Of a stretch of DNA of 64,000 nt, positions 36,130 through 44,079 are shown piece after piece (position 1 is the first letter of the stretch; each line of letters starts with the position of its first letter). The notes below the pieces were generated by a model. The model had not been told where the DNA came from. It saw only the letters and a program-made list of their open reading frames with translations, and did not search any database. The stretch is from a marine actinobacterium PHSC20C1 (GTDB lineage Bacteria > Actinomycetota > Actinomycetes > Actinomycetales > Microbacteriaceae). The stretch lies in NCBI GenBank assembly GCA_000153145.1, contig CH672415.1, forward strand, positions 2,415,792 through 2,479,791, in the 5' to 3' direction. Both the position numbers and the translations under genes were made by a program.

Positions 36130-37296
36130 ATGTCGTTGTGGGAGGGCCTAACGGGTCAAGCTGAGGCGATTGCCGTTCTCGAATCTGCCGCGTCATCATC
36201 CGCGTTGGGCAGCACAGAAGTGTCGTCGATGACGCACTCGTGGCTCATCACCGGACCGCCCGGTTCAGGCCGGTCAAACATGGCTTACGCATTTGCTGCG
36301 ACGCTGCTCGGAACCCGCGGTGACGAAACCGAACAGTCGGTACTCAAGCAGGTCATGGCGCGCACCCACCCCGATCTCGGCGTGCTCAGCACTGAACGAG
36401 TCATCATCTCCATTGACGAAGTGCGCAAGCTGGTCGCGACTTCGCAATTTTCGCCCTCCGTTGGGCACTACCGCGTGATGATTATCGAAGACGCCGATCG
36501 CATGACCGAACGCACCTCAAACGTGCTCCTCAAGGCACTAGAAGAGCCGCCGCCGCGAACAGTGTGGATACTGTGTGCGCCCAGTGAAGCGGATCTGATT
36601 CCCACCATCCGCTCTCGCGTGCGCAGCGTACGACTCCGCACCCCTGCCATCGAGGATGTCGCCCAACTTCTGCAGGAACGCGATGGCGTTGCTCCAGACA
36701 TTGCTCTGCGTGCCGCCCGAGAAGCGCAAAGCCACATCGGCATGGCTCATCGCCTCGCGACCAATGCGGAGGCACGTGAACGACGCGAGCGAGCGCTAAC
36801 GACAGCTTTGGGCATCCGTACCGTGTCTGATGCGGTCATTGCGGCGGGCACACTGTTGGAGCTTTCTCAAGGGGATGCCACAGCCCTGACCGAAGATCGT
36901 GACACCCAGGAGCGCGAATCCGTACTTCGCTCGCTCGGAGTGGAGCCCGGTGGCACCATTCCGCCAGGACTGCGCGTTCAGATTAAGAACCTCGAAGAGG
37001 ACCAGAAGCGTCGCGCCAAGCGCAGTCTGCGTGACGGTGTTGATCGAATCATGGTCGATTTGCTCTCGCTCTACCGGGACATCTTGTTGACTCAGATCGG
37101 CGCCACATCAGAGCTCATCAATCTGAGCCTCCTCAACAACATCACGACTGTCGCCGCGCGCACAACACCGGTGGCAACACTGGCGATCATGGACGGCATT
37201 GCAGAAGCCCGTCGCCGCATCGAGAGCAATATTCCGCCGACGTTGGCGCTCGAGGCAATGCTCGTTAAGGTCGCAGTTTCGGGGCGCGGCGCATGA
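36130..37296 (+). CDS. holB: DNA polymerase III delta' subunit
   Basis: Stator subunit of the clamp loader, 388 residues. It has the AAA+ fold of DnaX, but Walker A is GPPGSGRSN, with Arg in place of the catalytic Lys, fitting the non-ATPase role of this subunit. LLKALEEPPPRTVWILCAPSE is the family-typical stretch, here cut by its neighbours. The sensor reads SRVRS. It overlaps the next gene by 4 bases. Confidence 0.93.
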   Translation: MSLWEGLTGQAEAIAVLESAASSSALGSTEVSSMTHSWLITGPPGSGRSNMAYAFAATLLGTRGDETEQSVLKQVMARTHPDLGVLSTERVIISIDEVRKLVATSQFSPSVGHYRVMIIEDADRMTERTSNVLLKALEEPPPRTVWILCAPSEADLIPTIRSRVRSVRLRTPAIEDVAQLLQERDGVAPDIALRAAREAQSHIGMAHRLATNAEARERRERALTTALGIRTVSDAVIAAGTLLELSQGDATALTEDRDTQERESVLRSLGVEPGGTIPPGLRVQIKNLEEDQKRRAKRSLRDGVDRIMVDLLSLYRDILLTQIGATSELINLSLLNNITTVAARTTPVATLAIMDGIAEARRRIESNIPPTLALEAMLVKVAVSGRGA

Positions 37297-38831
37297 GCCG
37301 CCGCTCCCGGTTTCTCGGAGTTTGTGCTGCCGCAATTGTAGTTTCGCTGGCGTTGAGCGGGTGTGTTTCGTGGTTCATGCCACCGGAATCAAGCATGACA
37401 TCGACTCCCACTGAGGAGGCTGTCGAGCCCGGACTTGAGCCTTTCTACAAGCAAGTCTTGGAATGGTCGAACTGTGGCGATGCCCTTCAGTGTGCCACCG
37501 CGATCGCACCAGTCGATTGGCAAAATCCTGAGGGCGACACCGTCGAGCTTGCACTGGTCCGTCAGACTGCGCGCGGCGATGACCGCATCGGCTCCCTGCT
37601 TGTCAATCCGGGTGGGCCTGGCGGTTCCGGTTTCGATTTCGTAAGCGACAGTGTGGATTATGCAACCAGCGAGGCGCTTCAGTCCCAGTTCGATGTGGTC
37701 GGCTTTGACCCTCGAGGGGTCAACCGTTCCACGCGGGTAACCTGCTATTCGCAACCGGAAGAGCTCGACGAGTACATTTACGGGATCACGCCGGGGGAGA
37801 AGGGCAGCGACGACTGGATCGCAGCATCCACTGAAGCATCCGCGCAATTCGCTCAGCAGTGCAGCGAACAGACCGGGCCGCTCTTGGGCTTTGTTGATAC
37901 CCCGAGTGCTGCCCGTGACCTCGACATGTTGCGAGCTGCGCTCGGCGACACAACGCTGAACTTCTTGGGTTACTCCTACGGAACGCTTCTGGGCCAGGTC
38001 TATGCCGAGATTTTCCCTGAGAAGACGGGAAGACTTGTGCTTGACGGTGCGGTTGACCCCGCAGCATCCGAATTTGAGGCGACGAAGGCACAAGCGCAGG
38101 GCTTTGAGCGGGCGCTCAATGCCTTCCTCGTTGACTGTGCGGGCGCAAAAGATTGCCCATTCACTGGGACGACCGATCAGTCGTTGGCCAGCATCCGCAC
38201 GCTTCTTGATCGCCTCGACGCGAGCCCGCTTGCCGATACTGACGGCCGCAAGCTGGGCAGCGCAACGATGTTCACGGCGATCATCTTGCCGCTCTATAGC
38301 CAAGACAATTGGGCCTACTTGCGTCAGTTGTTCACTACTGTGATGCAGGGTGATGCGAGTATCGCGTTTGATCTCGCTGACAGTTATAACGGTCGCGGCG
38401 CAGATGGCACGTATGCGGAAAACCAGACTGAAGCGTTCATCGCCATCAATTGTTTGGATGCCAGGGAGCCTGCCAGTAACGACCGCATGCGTGAGCAGGC
38501 TGCTGAGCTAGCACTCGCGGCTCCCGTGTTTGGTCCGCAAATGTCGTACGGTGACCCTGGGTGTGCGAACTGGCCGGTGGAGGCGAAGCGTGATCGGGTG
38601 GCGATTTCCGCTCCCGGCGCTGCAGACATGCTGGTGATTGGTACAACGAATGACCCGGCTACACCGTACGAGTGGGCAAAGACTGTGGCGGGCAACCTCG
38701 ATAGTGGACACCTTGTTACCTACGACGGCGAGGGCCACACCGCATACAACAAATCGAACGACTGTGTGAATACCACCGTCGACGACTTTCTGCTGAAGGG
38801 CGTGGTGCCAAGCACCGACCCCAACTGCTAG
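37293..38831 (+). CDS. Secreted alpha/beta hydrolase, TAP-like lipoprotein, copy 1
   Basis: Predicted surface-anchored exopeptidase or esterase of the tripeptidyl-aminopeptidase family, 512 residues. The signal peptide ends in a lipobox (LSGC, Cys23). NPGGPGGSG forms the oxyanion region and the nucleophile is in GYSYGTLLG. The C-terminal TAP-like domain contains GTTNDPATPYEWA (acid) and GEGHTAY (histidine). It overlaps holB by 4 bases. A paralogue follows. Confidence 0.92.
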   Translation: MSRRSRFLGVCAAAIVVSLALSGCVSWFMPPESSMTSTPTEEAVEPGLEPFYKQVLEWSNCGDALQCATAIAPVDWQNPEGDTVELALVRQTARGDDRIGSLLVNPGGPGGSGFDFVSDSVDYATSEALQSQFDVVGFDPRGVNRSTRVTCYSQPEELDEYIYGITPGEKGSDDWIAASTEASAQFAQQCSEQTGPLLGFVDTPSAARDLDMLRAALGDTTLNFLGYSYGTLLGQVYAEIFPEKTGRLVLDGAVDPAASEFEATKAQAQGFERALNAFLVDCAGAKDCPFTGTTDQSLASIRTLLDRLDASPLADTDGRKLGSATMFTAIILPLYSQDNWAYLRQLFTTVMQGDASIAFDLADSYNGRGADGTYAENQTEAFIAINCLDAREPASNDRMREQAAELALAAPVFGPQMSYGDPGCANWPVEAKRDRVAISAPGAADMLVIGTTNDPATPYEWAKTVAGNLDSGHLVTYDGEGHTAYNKSNDCVNTTVDDFLLKGVVPSTDPNC

Positions 38832-38835
38832 GCGC

Positions 38836-38841
38836 TAGGCT
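38836..38841 (+). promoter_or_regulatory. -10 box for leaderless transcript of hydrolase copy 2
   Basis: TAGGCT, six bases (CGGGCC), then GTG 38848. It supports the GTG start and separate transcription of the second hydrolase. Confidence 0.5.
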
Positions 38842-38847
38842 CGGGCC

Positions 38848-40413
38848 GTGAACTCGACAGACGCTGCCCCAGCATCCTGCGCTCGCAGGCTTGCCTTTGC
38901 GGTGCCCGCTGTTGCGCTCACCCTGCTGCTGAGCGGTTGTGTAAACATTCTGGGGCTGTTGGGAGATCGCTCTGAGCCGACCGGTGAATCGGTGTCGGCT
39001 GAACTAGCGCCGTACTACGAGCAAGTGCTCACGTGGGTTGACTGTGGTGAGGGCGCACAGTGTGCTGAGGCGACTGCGCCGATGGACTGGTCAAACCCGT
39101 CGGAGGAGACTGACATCACGCTAGCGCTGGCTCGCCATGCGGCGACCGGTGAGAGCTTAGGGTCGCTGTTTGTGAATCCGGGTGGGCCGGGCGCTTCGGG
39201 ATACGACCTCATCCACGACGATGTCGATTTTGCTGTGAGTGCGACCTTGCGCGAAAACTACGACGTGATTGGGTGGGACCCCCGCGGGGTCGGCCGTTCG
39301 ACTCCGGTCACGTGTCTTGACGATGCCGGCCTCGATGAGTTCATTTTCGGGATCCCAGAGGCACCGGTCGGCACCGATGAGTGGCTCGCCGAAAGCGAAG
39401 AGGCTGCCATCAATTTCGGACAGTCGTGTTTCAACAACACGGGCCCGATCCTGCAGTTCATTGATACCCAGAGCACGGTTCACGACCTCGATATGATGCG
39501 CGCCATTGTTGGTGACGAGAAGTTGCAGTACCTCGGCTATTCCTACGGCAGCGATATTGGTTCGTACTACCTTGAGAACTTCCCGCAAAACGTCGGCCGA
39601 ATTGTGCTTGATGGTGCTACGGACTCGTCCATTTCAGTGTTTGAGGTTGGGCGGGTGCAGACGGCGGGCTTCCAGCGTGCCCTCGAAAACTACTTGGCGG
39701 CGTGCCCAACTTCCTTTGATGACTGCCCGTTCACTGCTGGAGTGGATGCCGCGCTCGCGACGATTCGCGAACTCTACGATCGCTATGACGCCACACCAGT
39801 AGCGGCCTCCGATGGTCGACTGATGGATGCTGGTGTCATCGACATCGCGATGAGCACTGCCCTCTATTCTCAGGATTCGTGGCCGTTCCTCAACGACCTT
39901 TTCTCAGAGGCGGCGCGTGGAGAGACGGATACCGCGTTTTTCCTCGCGGACTTCTATTACAGCCGTGACGTCGACGGCAGCTACACCGACAACTCCCTCG
40001 AAGCGTTCATCGCTATCTACTGTGTGGATTACCCAGTGGAGACTGACCCTGCCGTGTTGATCGAGCAACAAAAGCTGATGCAGGCTGCGTCGCCAACGAC
40101 GTACCGCGACTTTCCTCCGACTGCAGACCTCACGTGCCTCAACTGGCCGTACCAGTACATTGGCCCTGGCATCACTGAGTTGACCGGTGATGGTGCGCCG
40201 CCAGTGTTGATCATCTCGACAACGGGTGACCCTGCAACACCGTACGAGTGGGGTGTTGCGCTGAGCGAGCAGTTGCGGAGCGCTCAGCTCATTACGTACA
40301 ACGGTGAGGGCCACACCGCCTACAACGGTGGAGTTGCTTGCATCGACGATGCTGTCGACAACTATTTTGTCAGCGGTGTAGTGCCGGATGCCGATCCTGA
40401 TTGTGGTGCGTAA
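38848..40413 (+). CDS. Secreted alpha/beta hydrolase, TAP-like lipoprotein, copy 2
   Basis: Paralogue of the upstream gene, 521 residues, with the same layout: lipobox LSGC (Cys31), NPGGPGASG, nucleophile GYSYGSDIG, acid in STTGDPATPYEWG and GEGHTAY at the end. The two proteins align throughout but are clearly diverged, so the duplication is old and the substrates may differ. The N-terminal region before the lipobox is longer than in copy 1. Confidence 0.92.
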   Translation: MNSTDAAPASCARRLAFAVPAVALTLLLSGCVNILGLLGDRSEPTGESVSAELAPYYEQVLTWVDCGEGAQCAEATAPMDWSNPSEETDITLALARHAATGESLGSLFVNPGGPGASGYDLIHDDVDFAVSATLRENYDVIGWDPRGVGRSTPVTCLDDAGLDEFIFGIPEAPVGTDEWLAESEEAAINFGQSCFNNTGPILQFIDTQSTVHDLDMMRAIVGDEKLQYLGYSYGSDIGSYYLENFPQNVGRIVLDGATDSSISVFEVGRVQTAGFQRALENYLAACPTSFDDCPFTAGVDAALATIRELYDRYDATPVAASDGRLMDAGVIDIAMSTALYSQDSWPFLNDLFSEAARGETDTAFFLADFYYSRDVDGSYTDNSLEAFIAIYCVDYPVETDPAVLIEQQKLMQAASPTTYRDFPPTADLTCLNWPYQYIGPGITELTGDGAPPVLIISTTGDPATPYEWGVALSEQLRSAQLITYNGEGHTAYNGGVACIDDAVDNYFVSGVVPDADPDCGA

Positions 40414-40472
40414 CCGCAACTTCACGGTGACGGCTATAGACCTCTAAATCTTCGGCTAAGCTATCTTGCTGT

Positions 40473-40490
40473 GCCTCATGAAAATGAGGC
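40473..40490 (+). other. GAAA-capped hairpin before tRNA-Thr
   Basis: GCCTCAT-GAAA-ATGAGGC is a perfect 7-bp stem with a GNRA loop. It ends two bases before the mature tRNA-Thr and would be part of the 5' leader of the precursor. It may guide RNase P processing or end upstream transcription. Confidence 0.4.
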
Positions 40491-40492
40491 CG

Positions 40493-40565
40493 GCCGCCTT
40501 AGCTCAGTTGGTAGAGCATCTCACTCGTAATGAGAAGGTCGTCAGTTCGATTCTGACAGGCGGCT
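40493..40565 (+). tRNA. tRNA-Thr (anticodon CGT)
   Basis: The acceptor GCCGCCT pairs with AGGCGGC. The anticodon arm TCTCA-CTCGTAA-TGAGA gives CGT. The D arm is AGCTCAGTTGGTAGAGC, and the T arm carries AGTTCGATT. CCA is not encoded. Confidence 0.96.
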
Positions 40566-40587
40566 CCGTTCTCTCAGGCCGTTCTCT

Positions 40588-40593
40588 TAAACT
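40588..40593 (+). promoter_or_regulatory. -10 box for leaderless acyltransferase transcript
   Basis: TAAACT, six bases (GGGATC), then ATG 40600, with no ribosome-binding site. Confidence 0.5.
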
Positions 40594-40599
40594 GGGATC

Positions 40600-41373
40600 A
40601 TGAAGTACCGTAACGAGCCGATCTACACCGCAGCGATTGGTGCCGGTCGCGCCATGTTTGGTGCGCTCCGTGTGCGCCGCAGTGTTATTGGAGCGCACAA
40701 TCTGCCGGACTCGGGTGGAGCCGTCATCGCTATGACCCATTTTGGGTATTTGGAGTTCGCCCTCGTCGAGTGGGCGACCTGGCTGCATAACCGCCGCCGC
40801 ATCCGTTTCATGGCGAAGAAGAGTGTTTTTGACAAGCGCGTGGTTGGCTCATTCATGCGCAACATGAAGCACATCCCCGTCGATATGAAGGCGGGAGCCA
40901 GCGCCTACGCTGCGGCCGTGACTGCCCTGAAGTCGGGCGAGCTGATTGGGGTATTCCCTGAAGCCGGCGTGAGTGCGTCATTTACGATTCGCGATTTCAA
41001 GACCGGTGCGGTGCGTTTGGCGGCAGAGGCTGGTGTGCCGCTCATTCCGCTTGCGGTCTGGGGCGGACAACGCCTCATGACTAAGAATCGAAAGATCACG
41101 GTACGCGAGCGTCTAGATGTGCCCATTGTGATGGTGGTCGGCGAGCCGATTGCGGTGACAATGGGAGAGGATGCTGCGGCAGCAACCGCTCGGCTGAAGT
41201 CGACCATGGCGAACCTTCTTGAGGCCGCGCAGCAGGCGTATCCGATCGATGGCGATGGCCAGTGGTGGCAACCGCGACACCGTGGGGGCACCGCCCCTAC
41301 CCCGGCAGAAGCGGCAGCGGCTGACGCTGAGCGCGAGGTGCGACGGTCGCGGGTTCCTCGAAAGCGTCGGTGA
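40600..41373 (+). CDS. 1-acylglycerol-3-phosphate acyltransferase, PlsC-like
   Basis: Phospholipid-synthesis acyltransferase, 257 residues. The catalytic box, usually HxxxxD, reads HFGYLE, so the acid is Glu. The second motif is VFPEAGVS, then IPLAVWGG. A basic C-terminal tail of about 30 residues is likely disordered. The family is clear, but the acid change means that the exact activity should be confirmed. It stands alone after tRNA-Thr. Confidence 0.85.
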   Translation: MKYRNEPIYTAAIGAGRAMFGALRVRRSVIGAHNLPDSGGAVIAMTHFGYLEFALVEWATWLHNRRRIRFMAKKSVFDKRVVGSFMRNMKHIPVDMKAGASAYAAAVTALKSGELIGVFPEAGVSASFTIRDFKTGAVRLAAEAGVPLIPLAVWGGQRLMTKNRKITVRERLDVPIVMVVGEPIAVTMGEDAAAATARLKSTMANLLEAAQQAYPIDGDGQWWQPRHRGGTAPTPAEAAAADAEREVRRSRVPRKRR

Positions 41374-41668
41374 CGCTGCGCCGTAAACCGTCAGCATGAA
41401 GACGAGGGCCAAGTCGACCAACGCAGCCAGGTTGTGACGGCAAGTGCGTCGCAGAATTATCCCGAACTGGGGCCGCTAACTCTGCAAGCGTTTACGGCCG
41501 AACTGCTTACGATTGAAGTGGTCAATGACGTGGGCTCCGGCTCGCGTGTGACAACGGTGGGCACGCCCATTCACTGAAACGGCAAACCGGATGTGAGCCG
41601 GCGACACAACGACACGGGACTCAGCAGTGGGTGCCCGAGTTACCAAACTGAAAAACCAACTAGTTTTC
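41374..41668. other. Intergenic stretch before the SGNH-GAF gene
   Basis: This region has no RNA gene or clear promoter. A small plus-strand frame from GTG 41434 to the stop at 41577 (47 residues) has a protein-like composition but no ribosome-binding site or known family. It could be a gene remnant. If the SGNH-GAF protein starts at GTG 41627, the gap is shorter. Confidence 0.4.
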
Positions 41669-42955
41669 ATGGGCAAAGATTCCCCCACTGGCGTGGGTAC
41701 TCTACGGAGACATCTTTCTGGTGCAGTCCTGCGCGCGGGGGTGGCAGCAGGGGAGAGGCGTGTCCGTGACGTTCCTCGCCCGTCAGACCATCCGAGCGGG
41801 CATGCGCGCGGTCCGAATAGCCAACGTCTGCTCCTCGTTGGGTCTGGTCCCGCCGTTGGCTGGGGAGTCACTAGCCATGAGCTTGGACTACCGGGCGCCC
41901 TGGCCCGGGCACTTTCGGCGCTCACCGGTTTCGGGTACACGATAGATGTCATCGCCGATCCAAACATGAACGCTGCCGACGCACTGAGCGTTTTGGAATC
42001 AGTTCCCCCCGATCGGTACGACGCCGTCATCGTTACTGTTGGCGTCAACGACGCCCTGACGCTGACACCGCTCACCGAGTGGACCACACGGTTGCGTGAG
42101 CTGATGGCCGGCTTTACGGCCCACTTTTCGCCGACGTCTACGCTTTTTGTTGTCGGCGTTCAGCCGATCCAGTCCATCCCTGCCTTTAGCTCTCGGGTCA
42201 GCGGCGCGGCCGAGGTTCACGCCCGCAGCCTCAATCAGGTGACGCTGGACCTGACCAGCCGTGCTCTCCGAATCGTATATTTGCCCCTTGGTGCCCCTTC
42301 AGAACAAGTGGGTCTGCACGACAATGACCGCTATCGCACTGCGCGCGAGTACGTGAGCTGGGCGTCACAACTTGCTTGTCAGATGGTGCCTCACCTTATT
42401 GGCCGCCCACAGGATGCACGAGCTCACGGCACGCAGTCCTGGGGAGACGAGGAGAAGCGCCAGCGCGACGTTGAACTTATCGCGCACGTCGCGCTCAATC
42501 AGGATCTTGGCGTCAGCCTTGGCCGGATTACCGCCTTAGCTAACAGGGCATTTCGTACAGAAACTGCGCTCATTACAGTTCTTGGTGCTGATGTTCAGTG
42601 GAGCCTCGCCCAATCGGGGCGGGAAACCTCCGATCTGCCGCGCGAGATGTCCTTGTGCAATCTCACTATCCAGCATGGTGACGTGCTTATAGTCCCGGAC
42701 ACCCTCGCTGACCGGCGGTTTCGCGATAGTCCGTTGGTCACGGCGGGCCCACGGATCCGTTTCTATGCAGGATTTCCCATCGAGGCGCCTTCGGGCGAGC
42801 GGATCGGCGCGCTCTGTGTCGTAGATAGTCAACCGCGCTGTGGGGCCAGCGGCATAAATGAGCCGTTCATTCGAGAGCTGGCGCTAATGGCCCAACGCGA
42901 AATCTGGCAGCACGTGCGTGACTACGAAGCATCGTCTTCAGCTCTGATTACGTAG
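41669..42955 (+). CDS. Degenerate SGNH domain fused to a GAF domain
   Basis: Cytoplasmic protein of about 428 residues in two parts. After a variable N-terminus comes an SGNH-hydrolase-like fold whose block I reads VGSGPAVGWG (no Ser at the nucleophile position), with VTVGVNDA as the Asn block. The final Asp/His block is DNDRYRTAREYVSWA, lacking the His. From about residue 275 a GAF domain follows, with TALITVLG and FYAGFPIEAPSGERIGALCV. The enzyme part looks inactive, so a ligand-sensing role is likely. The start is uncertain: GTG 41627, ATG 41669 and GTG 41741 are all possible. Confidence 0.75.
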   Translation: MGKDSPTGVGTLRRHLSGAVLRAGVAAGERRVRDVPRPSDHPSGHARGPNSQRLLLVGSGPAVGWGVTSHELGLPGALARALSALTGFGYTIDVIADPNMNAADALSVLESVPPDRYDAVIVTVGVNDALTLTPLTEWTTRLRELMAGFTAHFSPTSTLFVVGVQPIQSIPAFSSRVSGAAEVHARSLNQVTLDLTSRALRIVYLPLGAPSEQVGLHDNDRYRTAREYVSWASQLACQMVPHLIGRPQDARAHGTQSWGDEEKRQRDVELIAHVALNQDLGVSLGRITALANRAFRTETALITVLGADVQWSLAQSGRETSDLPREMSLCNLTIQHGDVLIVPDTLADRRFRDSPLVTAGPRIRFYAGFPIEAPSGERIGALCVVDSQPRCGASGINEPFIRELALMAQREIWQHVRDYEASSSALIT

Positions 42956-43173
42956 TCAAAAGACGATCACATGCGCCAAGCGGCCAAGCGCCATTTTGGG
43001 CCACGATGGTGTCCCCCAAAGGGAGGATAGAAGCGTCACCCAGACCCCCCTTTGGCGGGTAATTCCTTATGTTTCCGGGGTTTTTTGCTTGCAAACTAGA
43101 GATTTCGCGCCTAGCTTTGGGCTTAGGACGCAGGGGGAACTGCGTCCGATTATTCGTCTGGGGGACGATTTTC
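42956..43173 (+). promoter_or_regulatory. Structured, G-rich 5' leader of the CAP-like gene
   Basis: Three hairpins can be drawn. One at 43013-43059 is a long-range stem (CCAAAGGG/CCCTTTGG plus outer C-G pairs). One at 43126-43147 is an 8-bp perfect stem GGACGCAG/CTGCGTCC with a GGGGAA loop. One at 43155-43167 is a CGTC/GACG stem with a TGGGG loop, and it overlaps the GGGGGA ribosome-binding site (43160-43165). A run of six T follows at 43081-43086. It matches no riboswitch that I recognise. G-rich loops next to the start are candidate targets for the 6C RNA. Confidence 0.45.
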
Positions 43174-44028
43174 ATGGGGAGAGTACCGTTTTTAACTGCG
43201 GCATTTACTGTCGTATTAGTTGGCGTAGTTCCGTTCGCCGGGGGAGGCGGACCAGGACTAACTGACATCGCAACCGCTAGCTCTGCTGCGCGCTCGCCGC
43301 TGTTCGCGTCCACGGCCACAGGCCCGATCGAACAAGCACCGCAGGTCGTCGCGATTGCGAGTATCGAGCGAGTCACCGATGCGTCGCTAGCGGCGCAGGC
43401 TAAGGCAGAGTCCAAGGCGCTCACGGTCGATTCCGAGCACCTGGCACAAAAAGCAGTGCCCAAGCCGAAGCCGATCGTTGTAGCTAATACCGGTTCCGCA
43501 TCCGTCGAACAAATTCGTGCAGCGTACGCCGCTGCAGGTCGGTCGTGCCCCGGTAATGTCGGCGGCGGTGTGCCCGGTGCTCCGAGCCGCAGCTCGTCAC
43601 AGGGCGTTCCGGGAACCACTTCGGGTGACCTCTCATCGTTCGCTTACGCCTACAACTCGATTCGTGTTGCCAACTGCCTGCAGCCAATTCCGTTGTCAAA
43701 CTTCCGCTACGACTCCTGCATGGAAGAGCGACTGTTCTGGATGGCAGAATCACCCAGCTCGAACCCGCTCGACGGTTGGGGCCACAACGGTACCAAGCGC
43801 TCAGACGGTGTGCCTGCTCGTGGTTGTGATGGAAACCTCGCCGGCGGTTCGGGCAACAGCGGTGCAACCGTCGCATCCAAGTGGTGGGCGTCATATTCTC
43901 ACCGCGCATCGCTCTACCGCCCGGGTGCCAGCACTGGCGGAGCGTGCATTGCTTTCGCGATGACTCACGGTGGAATCGATGAGCCCTATAGCTTCACCCG
44001 CGCCGCAGCCCGTTGGACGTGGTGCTAG
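43174..44028 (+). CDS. Secreted CAP-like (SCP/PR1) domain protein
   Basis: Exported protein of 284 residues. A hydrophobic signal segment follows the ATG (about 6-22). A linker rich in Ala, Ser, Lys and Pro runs to about 155. The C-terminal 130 residues have a CAP-like pattern: AYNSIRVANCLQPI, CMEERLFWMAES, GWGHNGT, ASKWWASYSHRASLYRPG, and a final ACIAFAMTHGG. Several cysteines suggest disulfides. GGGGGA precedes the ATG. CAP proteins in bacteria are poorly characterised; an envelope role is likely. Confidence 0.78.
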   Translation: MGRVPFLTAAFTVVLVGVVPFAGGGGPGLTDIATASSAARSPLFASTATGPIEQAPQVVAIASIERVTDASLAAQAKAESKALTVDSEHLAQKAVPKPKPIVVANTGSASVEQIRAAYAAAGRSCPGNVGGGVPGAPSRSSSQGVPGTTSGDLSSFAYAYNSIRVANCLQPIPLSNFRYDSCMEERLFWMAESPSSNPLDGWGHNGTKRSDGVPARGCDGNLAGGSGNSGATVASKWWASYSHRASLYRPGASTGGACIAFAMTHGGIDEPYSFTRAAARWTWC

Positions 44029-44052
44029 TCCATCTCACAGATGCTGAGCTCG

Positions 44053-44079
44053 GTCACCCGGGTACTATAACCGGGTGAC
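44053..44079 (+). promoter_or_regulatory. Palindrome spanning promoter and start codon of the PBP4-like gene
   Basis: GTCACCCGG and CCGGGTGAC pair perfectly around nine bases. The loop contains the -10 box TACTAT (44063-44068). Six bases later comes GTG 44075, which lies in the right arm. It could be an operator covering the promoter, or, if transcribed from upstream, a hairpin hiding the start. Confidence 0.5.

Noticed and set aside
42956-43173. A cyclic-di-AMP (ydaO) riboswitch before the secreted CAP-like protein
   Set aside because: Actinobacterial cell-wall genes often have one, but the conserved core segments of that class are not present.
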